Below the pieces are notes generated by a model. It saw only the letters and a program-made list of their open reading frames with translations, searched no databases and had not been told where the DNA came from. From Lolium rigidum (Eukaryota > Streptophyta > Magnoliopsida > Poales > Poaceae): DNA of 64,000 nucleotides. Positions 1-13,457 of the stretch are shown one piece after another (the stretch's first letter is position 1; the number at the start of each line of letters is the position of its first letter). A program made the position numbers and the translations under genes. The stretch lies in contig NC_061508.1 in the NCBI RefSeq assembly GCF_022539505.1, forward strand, positions 66,969,754-67,033,753, written 5' to 3'.

Positions 1-494
1 CCCACTAGTGTGGCCAATGTCTTTGGTAATTGGCTTCATGGTATAGATTCAAGGTTCAAGTTGCTCCTTAGGGTGGGGGCGCTAGCGATTATCCGGCGCT
101 TTGGCTGAGTAGAAATGACAAGATTTTTAATGACATTAACTCCTCTTTGTTGCAGGTTATCTACAGATGTACGGGGATTCTTCGTTCATGGTTACCTCTT
201 CAGCGTATGGAGAACCGAGACCTATTTACGGAGGTCTGTACACGATTGGAGGCTACGGCGAGGGATACTTTTTCCCTACATGGGTGACAGCATAGTTTAC
301 GGATTGAAGCCCCACCCCCATCATAGGTGTTTTACGTTTCATCGTTCCGATATGTAATTCGCCTAGTTTCTAGTTTGGCATCTTTTTATTCTAGACTTGA
401 CTATCATAAATGGCTGTGTGCATCCTGGTTATGCAGAGGCTGGATGTAATTGCTTCCCAAAAGTAATAAAGCATCCTTTTATTAAAAAAAAAAA
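1..494 (+). mobile_element. LINE 3' end, truncated and frameshifted, with poly(A)
   Basis: This is the 3' tail of a non-LTR (LINE-type) retrotransposon entering from the left edge. A frame through positions 23-114 reads NWLHGIDSRFKLLLRVGALA and stops at TGA. The frame that opens near 103 continues as ALWLSRNDKIFND and EATARDTFSLHG to a TGA near 289. That residue pattern is typical of the zf-RVT/C-terminal part of grass LINE ORF2. The change of frame and the early stop make it a dead copy. It ends in an A-run at 484-494 after an A/T-rich 3' UTR with AATAAA-like sequence, as expected for target-primed reverse transcription. The 5' part lies outside the window. Confidence 0.75.
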
Positions 495-843
495 TACTGG
501 AACTACTGCTAGCTTCTTCCTTTTCTTATCCCAGACCAGATGATCAACTCAGTACGCAGGCCCGTGTCCTATGTGCCCTTATCTATCAGCAATTCACCAT
601 CGGTCACTTGGAAAAAGAAGAACATAAACTTTATTTTAACAGGATTTCAGCGTCCCAGTTGCTTTCAGTAGTAAGTAGTCAACATTCAACGCCTTTGAAT
701 CATTCACTTGGTCTTCAGCTAGCTAGAATACATCAGGAGTGCAGTTCACTGGCTCTTCTTTTTCACTATTACTAGTGCTATCTGTACATAGTTAATCTTG
801 TATAGATTGTGTAGATCCTAACATGCCATATAATCCCAGAAGT
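495..843. other. no gene recognised
   Basis: A/T-rich unique-looking sequence between the LINE tail and a SINE-like copy. I see no convincing reading frame, splice structure or repeat. Confidence 0.4.
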
Positions 844-844
844 T

Positions 845-1009
845 CAATGTCTAGGATGGTGGTTATAACCCCTGCTCACCATGGTTTGAACCCCGTTCGA
901 TACTTGTGTTGACTTTGCAAGTCTCAAGAACCGACCCGACCGGCGGTCACAGAGGTAGGTGTATGTGCGTGTATGTGAGCGTCTGCTTTGTATCGTGCTT
1001 CTAAAAAAA
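845..1009 (+). mobile_element. SINE-like copy (Au-type)
   Basis: The left part has a tRNA-promoter-like B box (GGTTTGAACCCC near 883). The right part has the TGTATGTGCGTGTATGTGAG stretch and a CTTCTAAAAAAA tail, as seen at the 3' end of abundant grass SINE-like repeats of the Au type. Related tails occur near 9700-9830 and 10680-10800. A flanking target duplication was not identified, so boundaries are approximate. Confidence 0.4.
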
Positions 1010-1408
1010 CATATAGTCCTACCAATCACGATCCTTAGAGCATCTCCAGCTCCTTCCCCCAAAGGGATCTGGGGCGCATCAGACCAAAAAACTTTCCCAG
1101 CCACGTGCACCAAAGCCTCTTTTTGTCCGGCGCGGCCCAATACGGTATCCGGTGCCCCGAGCCCGTCCCCGCTACACAGGGGATGCTTCGGGCACGCCGA
1201 ACACAACGAAAAACGAGGCGAGGAGTGGCGGGACCGACGCGTCAGCGGCACATTGAAGTTTAACCTAACCGTCGCCTACCTCGCGACGGAAGTTATTGGC
1301 GCGCAGCGACGGTGCAGTTCCCACAGAGACGCAGCGAAGCGTCTCGTCGTGCCTAGCTCTGCGTGCCGGTGTTAATGAGCGCCACCGCTCCCCCGCCTCC
1401 CTCCGGCC

Positions 1409-1417
1409 TATAAAAAG
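1409..1417 (+). promoter_or_regulatory. TATA box of the B3-like ORF
   Basis: TATAAAAAG lies 85 bp upstream of the ATG at 1502 and is followed by a CT-rich leader with two CCCTAG(C/T) motifs. The position and leader composition fit a plant core promoter inside the transposon. Confidence 0.5.
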
Positions 1418-1501
1418 GGGCACTCTCTCATCGTCTCTCACACACAAACCCTAGCGCCTCTCTCCCCAACCCTAGTCGTCACCATCTCAAGAGTCGACGT
1501 C

Positions 1502-1972
1502 ATGGCTAGTAGAGGAAGAGGTCGAGGTCGCGGCCGTGCTCGTGGTCACGGCCGCGGCAGAGCTGCACGCTCGTCGTCGCCTGCGATGTCGTCGTCTTCG
1601 TCGTCGGACCTGCAGGAGGAGGAGCAGGAGGTGTTGTTCGAGTTCGTCGTCGTCCTCAAGAGCAACCCACTCGCCATCCAGAGGCTACTGGACAAGTTCG
1701 CCGACTTCGTCGCCGGCAACGAGTCGGCCTCACTGCATCTGCGGGAGGCTACCTGCGACTGCTGCCGGTGGCCGGTGGAGGTGCTCTTCGACGGGTGTGG
1801 CAAGATGTACCTCCACACCGGCTGGGAGAAGTTCGCGCGCTACCACGACCTCGAAGCCGGCTGCATGCTCACATTCTAATACCTTCGCGAGGGGGATATG
1901 AGCGTCAAGGTGTTCGACGAGACGCGCTGCCGCCGGCACTACCACGGCGATACCGACGAGGAGAACGACTGA
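1502..1972 (+). pseudogene. B3-domain-like protein gene, interrupted by one stop
   Basis: The ATG at 1502 opens a frame with an N-terminal RG-rich tract (GRGRGRGRARGHGRGR), a serine run, an acidic segment and then a B3-type half-domain: a CDCC pair near residue 81, GWEKFARYHDLEAGC near 107-121, and, after an in-frame TAA at codon 126, YLREGDMSVKVFDETRC and an acidic end at a TGA (1970-1972). GW..FA..H.L..G and the V.VFD strand are hallmarks of plant B3 DNA-binding domains. Readthrough would give 156 residues; as it stands the product is 125 residues and lacks the last strands. It lies wholly within a Harbinger-like element, with its own TATA box. It may be a decayed captured B3 gene or one copy of a family spread by the transposon. 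The domain call is by motif only. Confidence 0.6.
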
Positions 1973-2518
1973 GTGTTGTTTCTTCCCAGCGAAAATAAGC
2001 ACGCATGTTTTTGGATGTTCTTCTTCGAAAGGACCAACAGGGCTATCATCATCAGCTAGATTTTCTAGTTTGGGTGACTGGGAATGCCTAGGAGTGTTCT
2101 TTCTTGGCAGCGAACACACAAAATCTGCGATGCCAACACTAGTTAGGTTTCCTCATTTTCCAATGTTTTAATTTGTGTCAACCATAGTTCAAACTATGCA
2201 TGTTCTAAACTATATCTTAGTTTGTGTAAACCATGTTCTAAATTATGTATTAGTTTGTGGAATGTTTCTTCTCTCTATTGAAAAAAAAATGCAAAAAAAA
2301 ATTTTTAATGTTTAAAAAAGTTTGGGGCGACGTTTGGGAGATGCGGCTGCGGAACGACGTCCCCCAAATACGGCACGAACAAAAACACGTCTCCTAAACG
2401 CTCGATTCAGCGCCGTTTGGGGAACGCGGCTGGAGATGCTCTTAGCTTCCTCCACCAATATGACCACTAAGAGCATGAGCTCATCCTCCTCCTAGCACCT
2501 CCGCCACCCCTATCATAT

Positions 2519-2760
2519 ATTTTTATAAAGTGGATATATTAATATCAAGATAACATTAATTACACCCGGACTCCACACCAACAGGATATCGAGACTTTAG
2601 CATCAAACACCAATGGTGGTAATACGATGGTAACAGTGAGGGGCTCAAACAACGACACCGAAGGGGACGATGCACGACCGTGACGTTGTTAGATCCTAAC
2701 ACCGAGATCGGTCATGGGTTTTCGCCTCAATGTCTTCATCAAGGGAACACGTCAAAAAAT
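2519..2760 (-). mobile_element. LINE 3'-end fragment, reverse orientation
   Basis: It begins with a T-run and a segment (TATATTAATATCAAGATAAC, then ATTACACCC) that resembles the complement of grass LINE 3' termini; a second example of the same end lies at 9825-10248. The boundary on the right is uncertain and no target duplication was found. Confidence 0.45.
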
Positions 2761-2946
2761 ATCTTATCCCACCCAGTTTTAGTTTTCACGTAATACCAGG
2801 CTAAATTTTCTTAACAATGTATGTCTCAGACTCCTTGGCTAATACACGCTGAAGCTTATGCTAGGGCTTCAGGTCTGTTTCTTTGAGCCGGACGGAATTA
2901 TGAGGGTCCAATGTAAAACTTTTTCATCTAGTAACTCATATTCCGT

Positions 2947-3017
2947 ATTACTACCTTTGTTCCAAAATTTTAGTAGTTTAAACCAAAACATCTTTAAATT
3001 TAGAAATGGAGGGTATA
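2947..3017. mobile_element. degenerate Stowaway-like MITE remnant
   Basis: TACTACCTTTGTTCCAAAAT at the left and ATGGAGGGTATA at the right resemble the degenerate inverted ends of Stowaway elements (TA-flanked CTCCCTCCGTTCC type). It is short and diverged, and lies just beyond the 3' end of the PFP gene. Confidence 0.3.
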
Positions 3018-3231
3018 CGTGTACCTTAGCAGCCCATGCTTCTTTACTAGAAAAACACTGTACTCTGGTGGGCCATACGAGTCAGTTGCTCAAAGCACAA
3101 CTGCCCACAGACAACCGCGACCTGGAACTGGAAACCATCTTTGGGATGCTAAATTTACAAGCATGTCCAGGTGGGCAAAACCAACCTAGGTGTAAATGTA
3201 GTTGGACCATACAAAAGCTAAAATCAGTTAT

Positions 3232-3369
3232 TATTGCTACCATCCACTCCAGAAGCTCTTATTAAACATTCCACAATGTGGAGACTCAGCTCATGGAGCT
3301 TTTCGTCTCCACTCTCAAAACTGCAAGGACAGAAAAAATTAAAGAGGTGCACTCTACAACGCAGAGTCT
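3232..3369 (-). other. PFP-beta 3' UTR with candidate poly(A) signals
   Basis: Downstream of the TAG, the minus strand is U/G-rich and carries AATAAG and AATAAT candidates within about 3232-3265. The true cleavage site cannot be fixed from sequence alone. Confidence 0.35.
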
Positions 3370-8368
<4,999 letters not shown>

Positions 8369-8486
8369 GCGATGCGATGCGCCGGCGAGGGTGGTGACGG
8401 GGTGAGATTTGGAGGAATATGCTTTTGGGCGGAGAGACGGAGGCAGGTGAGGTGAGGTGAGGTGGGCGCCGGGCGTGTCGACGGAG

Positions 8487-8497
8487 GGGTTTTATGA
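8487..8497 (-). promoter_or_regulatory. TATA-like element of PFP-beta
   Basis: On the minus strand CATAAAACCCC lies about 120 bp upstream of the ATG at 8368, followed by a C/T-rich leader with CACCT repeats. It is the only TATA-like motif close to the gene. Confidence 0.4.
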
Positions 8498-8642
8498 TGC
8501 GATCGATGCGGTGTGGTGGGGACGGGTTCGCCCCTGGGTTCGTGGCCGCCTGACCTAAACTTAGCAGACGGTATTGGAGTGCCCTCCAAGAAGAACTCTC
8601 ATTCTCTCAACATCAGCCTGCGTACCAAGTGTTTTCGCAAAG

Positions 8643-9479
8643 ATAATTACCAAAATTTATAGGGGTTAAAAGGTATAGATATCGCAGCCGCCTCTTGAGA
8701 AAAAGGCCTAGCCGCCCCAACTCAGCCTCCTCCATAGATCGGTTCCCCCTCCCCCGGCCGGATTCGCCGGCGTCGGGAGGAGTGGGGAACCCGATCTATG
8801 AGTGGAGTTTTCAATAAAAGTAGTCTTTTCAGTAGTCTATGTTAGGTTTTTGGTCGCCGTTTTCTTGTTGGTTTCCCCGCAATGGAGATGACATCGTCTG
8901 CAATAAGTGATCTTCGGCCTTTCGTTCGACGACGAGATCTCCTTCCCGACATCAATAGTGGTGCTGAAAGATTACAATTATCTAGGTATGGGTGTTCAGA
9001 TCTTACTTCGCCAGATCGATCTTGGATCTTTTCTCATGGTTGCCGCGAGGAGGATTATCCTCGCAGTTTTTGTCCCGGTTGCTACGTCCTCGGCAATGGT
9101 GATTCGTACTCTCGGCTCTCCATCAACGTCGACAAGGCAGATCGGTTTTTATTACCTGACATACTGGTGTTGGTACTCTCGCCGATGTTGATTGACTCCT
9201 TTTATGGTTGCGCGCGTGCATGCTGCCTTAGCATTGCAGCTCGAATTAAAATTATGGGAGAACCTTCGTTGGTATTTACAGGTCTATGGTTTGTTATCTA
9301 TCTTTGGCTGTGTTCAGAAAAGTACAAGATTATGTCTTGGAAGAAGAAAGAGTTTGAAGACCTCGAAGATTTGCTAGTATCTTTTAGACTTTATTTTGTA
9401 ACCGCTGGAGACAGCTCGTATATCTCTACCATGTACTATTTGTTATTATGAATATATGTGGTATTGATTGTCAAAAAAA
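8643..9479 (+). mobile_element. non-autonomous non-LTR retroposon with 16-bp target duplication
   Basis: An 837-bp insertion that ends in an A-run (9473-9479) and is flanked by a perfect direct repeat AAGTGTTTTCGCAAAG at 8627-8642 and 9480-9495. Its 5' part is GC-rich (CCTAGCCGCC, CCCTCCCCCGGCCGG), like the 5' leader of grass LINEs, and the rest is T-rich with no endonuclease or reverse transcriptase. A 189-codon open frame (8882-9451) shows no recognisable domain and is probably chance. The insertion lies about 260 bp upstream of the PFP-beta start codon, so it is part of that promoter region. Confidence 0.75.
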
Positions 9480-9517
9480 AAGTGTTTTCGCAAAGTTTCT
9501 TCTACCTGCGGTACATG

Positions 9518-10997
9518 AATTGTATGTTTCTTCCTTCGATCCTTGAACACGTGCAAGTGGCAAAAGCATCTGCAAAGATATGTGCACGTATTGTTAGTAG
9601 GTTCGTTGTACCATCAGCCCACTAGAGCTTAAACATTTGGTTTTAACAGTTGTGTGTTTCATAAAGCGAAATATCTTTTCAGCAAGAGATGATGTTCCTA
9701 TCGTTAGTGAAACATACGCGATAACTTCCTCAATCTAAGAACCGATATGTCGGCTTAGTCTTTTGACGATGTTTATAGAATAGGCATGTAGGATGTGTAC
9801 ATGTATTTATAGAGGTGAGTGTATTTTTTGGATAAAAGAAATATATTAATATCACGAAGATACCAATTACACATAGCATACAGATGCATACAGCCAAAAC
9901 AAAATACAGAAAAGAAAAGTCCAGCTACCCTGATTTTGTTCATGTCCTTGGTTCCCGTCCTTGTAGCAGCAGACCAAACACCACATCCAAGACAATACCA
10001 TATATCCGTCTTCTCCAAAAGCGACATCTTCAAGAAGGAAAGTGTGCACAAACGATGTTATCACCCTGATCATCATAGGTTTTTACCCTAGAGAGTGTCC
10101 GCGCTCACAAAATAATGCCTTCAATAAGACCATTGATAGGCACAACCAATTAAGGCCCGACCTTGGCTTTTCACACTACAAGTTTAGACTGTGAATTTCT
10201 CCTATGTTATCGCCCCCACGTGTCGATGCCGCTGCTTCGAGTTTAAATGTGAGTGTATGTGGGTGTCTATTGTGTTTCTAGAAAATTGTGAACATATGGT
10301 TGATGTGACCAGAGACATTCATGGCGTAGCTAATGCAAGATTTAGTTCGACAAGAGTATTTATTGTATTTCCCTTTTCCCATAGGGGAAGCACCGAAACG
10401 GAAACCAATTGGATGGAGCTTGGAAAGAAATGTTTCAGACGCATTCACTAGAGTAGCATGAACTGTATGTTTCCTCGTTCGATCGTTGAACACCTGCCAG
10501 TGGTGAAAGCATCTGGAAAGATATGTGGACGTATTGGGAGAGCCTCGCCTTGGATGGCTATAGGAGATTCGTTCTACCATGATTTCGCTAGAGTTTAAAC
10601 CTCTGGTTTCACTGTGTTTCATAAAGCGGAAGATTTTTCATTGTCTCGTCAATAGCGAGACACATGTCGTAACTTCGCTAATCTAAAACCTGACCCGTCG
10701 GCTCAAACTTTTAAAGTTGTTCATAGAGTAGGCTCATAGGGTGTATGAGCGTGTATGTAAGCATATGCATTTGTACCGGGTTTCTAAAAGAACTTGCTGA
10801 CATGTGGTTGATGTGACCAAAGACCTTCATGACGTAACTAATGCAAGATTTATTTGACCAGCGACTTTTCAGTGTTCATTCAGTTCAAAAAAAAAGACTC
10901 TCGGTGTATATTTTTCTTTTCCAAAATGAGAAGCACCAAAACGGAAACCAGTTGGATGGAGCTCTGAGAAAAAAAAATGTTACATCCGCGTCCACTA
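9518..10997 (+). repeat. tandem duplication of a ~0.5-kb unit, first copy split by a LINE fragment
   Basis: The copy beginning at 9518 (CATGAATTGTATGTTTC) recurs at 10456 (CATGAACTGTATGTTTC), and TGATGTGACC at 10301 recurs at 10809. After removing the 434-bp LINE insertion plus its duplicated target, the spacing is about 504-508 bp. Each copy contains an Au-SINE-like 3' segment (CTAATCTAA..GTCGGCT..TCATAG) and a GAAGCACC(A/G)AAACGGAAACC block. Similarity is clear but imperfect, so the duplication is old. Confidence 0.65.
9825..10248 (-). mobile_element. 5'-truncated LINE, 3' end only, with 10-bp target duplication
   Basis: A 424-bp insertion flanked by GTGAGTGTAT at 9815-9824 and 10249-10258. 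The T-run at its left end is the complement of a poly(A) tail, and the following ATATATTAATATCACGAAGA matches the 3' end seen at 2519. It interrupts the first unit of the 0.5-kb tandem duplication. Confidence 0.65.
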
Positions 10998-11262
10998 GAG
11001 CAGGCGATCGTGATTGCGAATATAGAGGTTTTGATGGGCGCGCGCGTACATGCATTTGGCAGGACCTACGACGCCTACTCGCGCGTGTCCACTTTGGCCT
11101 GTCTGTCTCTTGCAACCTCGGCCGGCCGTGGTATTTCGGCTCCATGTCGCTGCCGATCTAGTGCTGCTGGTGGTTTTTCTGAGTGCGGCGGCTGGATCCC
11201 ATTTGACACTCCTCAAGCTCGACACTGATCCAATCTTTGGATAGTTTGATTTGATCGGGACG
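10998..11262. other. no gene recognised
   Basis: GC-rich stretch with overlapping short open frames in several phases and no domain signal. I see nothing to support a gene. Confidence 0.4.
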
Positions 11263-11271
11263 CCTTTGGTT

Positions 11272-11587
11272 GGACTGAGATCCGGTGCCCCGACTAAGGC
11301 AGGGCACGGATGAACAGTACCGTGCCCCGCTGCTCTTTCTGGCCGTTGGATCGAGAACCGATGGCTAGATGAACGTGAACAGCCGCATGCTACAGGGGAT
11401 ATCTACAGTGCATATGCTACAGTATATTCGCTACAGACATCGTCTACAATATCTACTACAGTGATATCCATAGTGCATGCTACAGTGCGAAATCTGGTCT
11501 ATTCATTTTCGATCCAACGGCCAAGGCAGCAGGGCACGGTACTGTTCATCCGTGCCCTGCCTTAGTCGGGGCACCGGATCTCAGTCC
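11272..11587. mobile_element. Mutator-type MITE with long perfect inverted repeats
   Basis: A 316-bp element with terminal inverted repeats starting GGACTGAGATCCGGTGCCCC that match perfectly for about 56 bp and imperfectly for about 30 bp more. It is flanked by a 9-bp direct repeat CCTTTGGTT at 11263-11271 and 11588-11596. Nine-base target duplications with long inverted repeats are typical of Mutator-like elements. The centre holds several CTACAG repeats and no coding sequence. Confidence 0.85.
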
Positions 11588-11596
11588 CCTTTGGTT

Positions 11597-11925
11597 ACCT
11601 GTTTCGGATAGCCAGCCACACCTGCCGCAGGGCAACATCGCCACCGGCTGTCCTTCGCTTTCATTACATCGACCTGGATTACCTCTAAAGATGTAGCAAC
11701 AGAGCTTTTTCAGCTATTTTTAGTTCGCGATTTAATCACGAAATGAGAGTTGTGCTGCAACATCCTCACCCGCCATCCACCTTCGGTCGCGCAGTCGCTC
11801 TGCACTATTCGCTGGCCGCATCAGCTGCCCAGCCGCGCCACAACATCGCCGGGCATTGATCAAGAACACAACATCACGATTCACGATTCACGACAGCGCA
11901 ACGTCCACTCACCGAGGCCAAATCA
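11597..11925. other. no gene recognised
   Basis: Mixed-composition spacer between two fold-back elements. A CACGATT doublet near 11876-11890 is the only small repeat. Confidence 0.35.
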
Positions 11926-12375
11926 GGTATCAGCCACACTTTGTCAAGCCTAACTTTAGCAAGTATGGCAGCCATAAAAGTGTGGCTAGGATTTTAGAAA
12001 TCACAAAGGAACTGTTTGGTCTCGGCTACACTTTGCTAAGCCAAAGTTTAGCAATTTGGCATATGTTTGGTTCTTCCTACACTTTAGAGCTGCCACACTT
12101 CACTATCCATATGGCCCACTTGTCATAGAGTGAATTTTTTGCCAACTTTTACCACACATTGTGATTTTCAAAATCCTAGCCACACTTTTGTGGCTGCCAC
12201 ACTTGCCAAACTTAGGCTTGGCAAAATGTGGCAAAAGTTGGCAAAAAATTCACTCTATGATAAATGGGCCATATAGATAGTAAAGTGTGGCAGCTCCAAA
12301 GTGCGGCAAGAACCAAACACATGCTAAATAAACTTTGGCTTGGCAAAGTGTGGCTAGAAACCAAACAGGCCTATA
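11926..12375. mobile_element. interleaved fold-back repeat (nested MITEs)
   Basis: Four arms in the order A (about 11928-12006), B (12010-12160), A' (12161-12238), B' (12238-12375). A' is the inverse complement of A and B' of B. Shared words are GCCACACTTTTGTGGC and GGCTAGGATTTT for A, and CTGTTTGGT, CCAAAGTTTA, GTCATAGAGTGAATTTTTTG for B. B/B' ends have the GGNCTGTTTGGT form common to grass MITEs. No target duplication was confirmed. Confidence 0.6.
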
Positions 12376-13018
12376 AAAACATGCGTAAAATCCGCCACAA
12401 AAAGTCGGGCGTCCAACGCAACGACTCCAAGGAGGAAGCAGCTAAGAAACGCTGTCGTTGCCCGTTCAAGTGGAGCCAGAGTTTGTTTTTTTCACCCGAA
12501 GCGTCCGCGGTCCTGCGTTCGCAAAGATCGACGACACTTTTCCAAATTATTTTTGTTGTGTTCTATATAAAAATGTGGCACGTTCTTAGAGTGCTCTCGA
12601 AAAAAAGAAACCTGAAGCGCCCACGGCCTCACGTCGGGATAGACGGATCTTCACGACAACCCTCTATGAAGGTATAACAACACCTGCGGGTGCTGCCGGT
12701 GCTAGCTACAACCGAGGTCGAATCAAAGTTCTTACTCGAAGCTTCTGCACCCGCCAAAGGTTCGTCGGGGGAAGGTTCGTCAGGCCCGACAGCCATGACC
12801 ACAACACAACCTCTCACGTCACACTGACACCGCACACCAAGAAGTACTGCCGCCACCGATCACCACCATGCGTAGCCTTCGCCATCGCAACACTCCAGCA
12901 CACCCCCGTCCTGCCCGCACAAACCACTATCGCCACCAGGCCCTAGGGCCACCGCCCCAGCTTGTTTGCGTCGGGTGACTCCAGCTTGGCACCATGCCTT
13001 AATGGTTATTTCTAATTT
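12376..13018. other. no gene recognised
   Basis: GC-rich in the second half with short ACC-rich open frames. No domain, repeat or splice model is supported. Confidence 0.35.
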
Positions 13019-13457
13019 TGTAGATAGTAGAAAGGATATACCCTTCGGGTACCCGACATTAGTCTACCTCCCTTGGCCCAACTAGGGGCCCACGAAGATT
13101 GTCCAATAACCAAGGTGGGCCCATACGTCGGTTCCAACGAAGGAGACCTACCAGAAGACGAACTCTTGATGGACAAGGCAAGAAGGCATCAATAAAGGAA
13201 AGACTAGATTAGATTTCATTATAACCTAGTTGAGTTTGGACATGACTCTCGGGACCTGGCCTGCTATATAAAGGCTAGGAGAGGGCCTGCCGAAGAGGAG
13301 AACAACAATACGTAGAACCACCACAACTTAGAGCACGGAACCCTAGAATCATTGCCTCTCGGCGAATCGATTATAGCAGCCTATCGGCTACCCCATTGTA
13401 ACCCGACATATTTGATAAATCAAGATCAAACAAGTAGGAAGTAAGGGTTTTTACCCC
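13019..13457 (+). mobile_element. gypsy-type LTR, truncated at its 3' side
   Basis: It starts TGTAGATAGTAG and has a clear TATA box (CTATATAAAGGC near 13264-13275) followed by a leader that runs into GAAGTAAGGGTTTTTACC, a wording typical of the end of such LTRs. At about 13457 it joins directly to an inverted gag sequence, so this is a rearranged or nested junction, not a normal LTR-to-internal transition. Confidence 0.55.

Larger units (their letters stand above)
1038..2441. mobile_element. PIF/Harbinger-like DNA element carrying a B3-like ORF
   Basis: A 1404-bp element with terminal inverted repeats GAGCATCTCCAGC (1038-1050) and its exact complement (2429-2441), flanked on both sides by TTA (1035-1037 and 2442-2444). 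A 3-bp TTA duplication with short inverted repeats is the signature of PIF/Harbinger elements. The subterminal parts are GC-rich with runs of CCCCAAA on both ends. No transposase is visible. The interior holds a TATA box and a B3-domain-like reading frame, so this is a non-autonomous element that appears to have captured a gene. Confidence 0.75.

Noticed and set aside
1536..1901. Alternative frame over the B3-like ORF
   Set aside because: It gives an arginine/serine-rich low-complexity product; the frame from 1502 carries the B3 motifs.
8882..9451. 189-codon open frame in the retroposon
   Set aside because: No domain, and it lies inside a non-coding retroposon with a poly(A) tail; probably chance.
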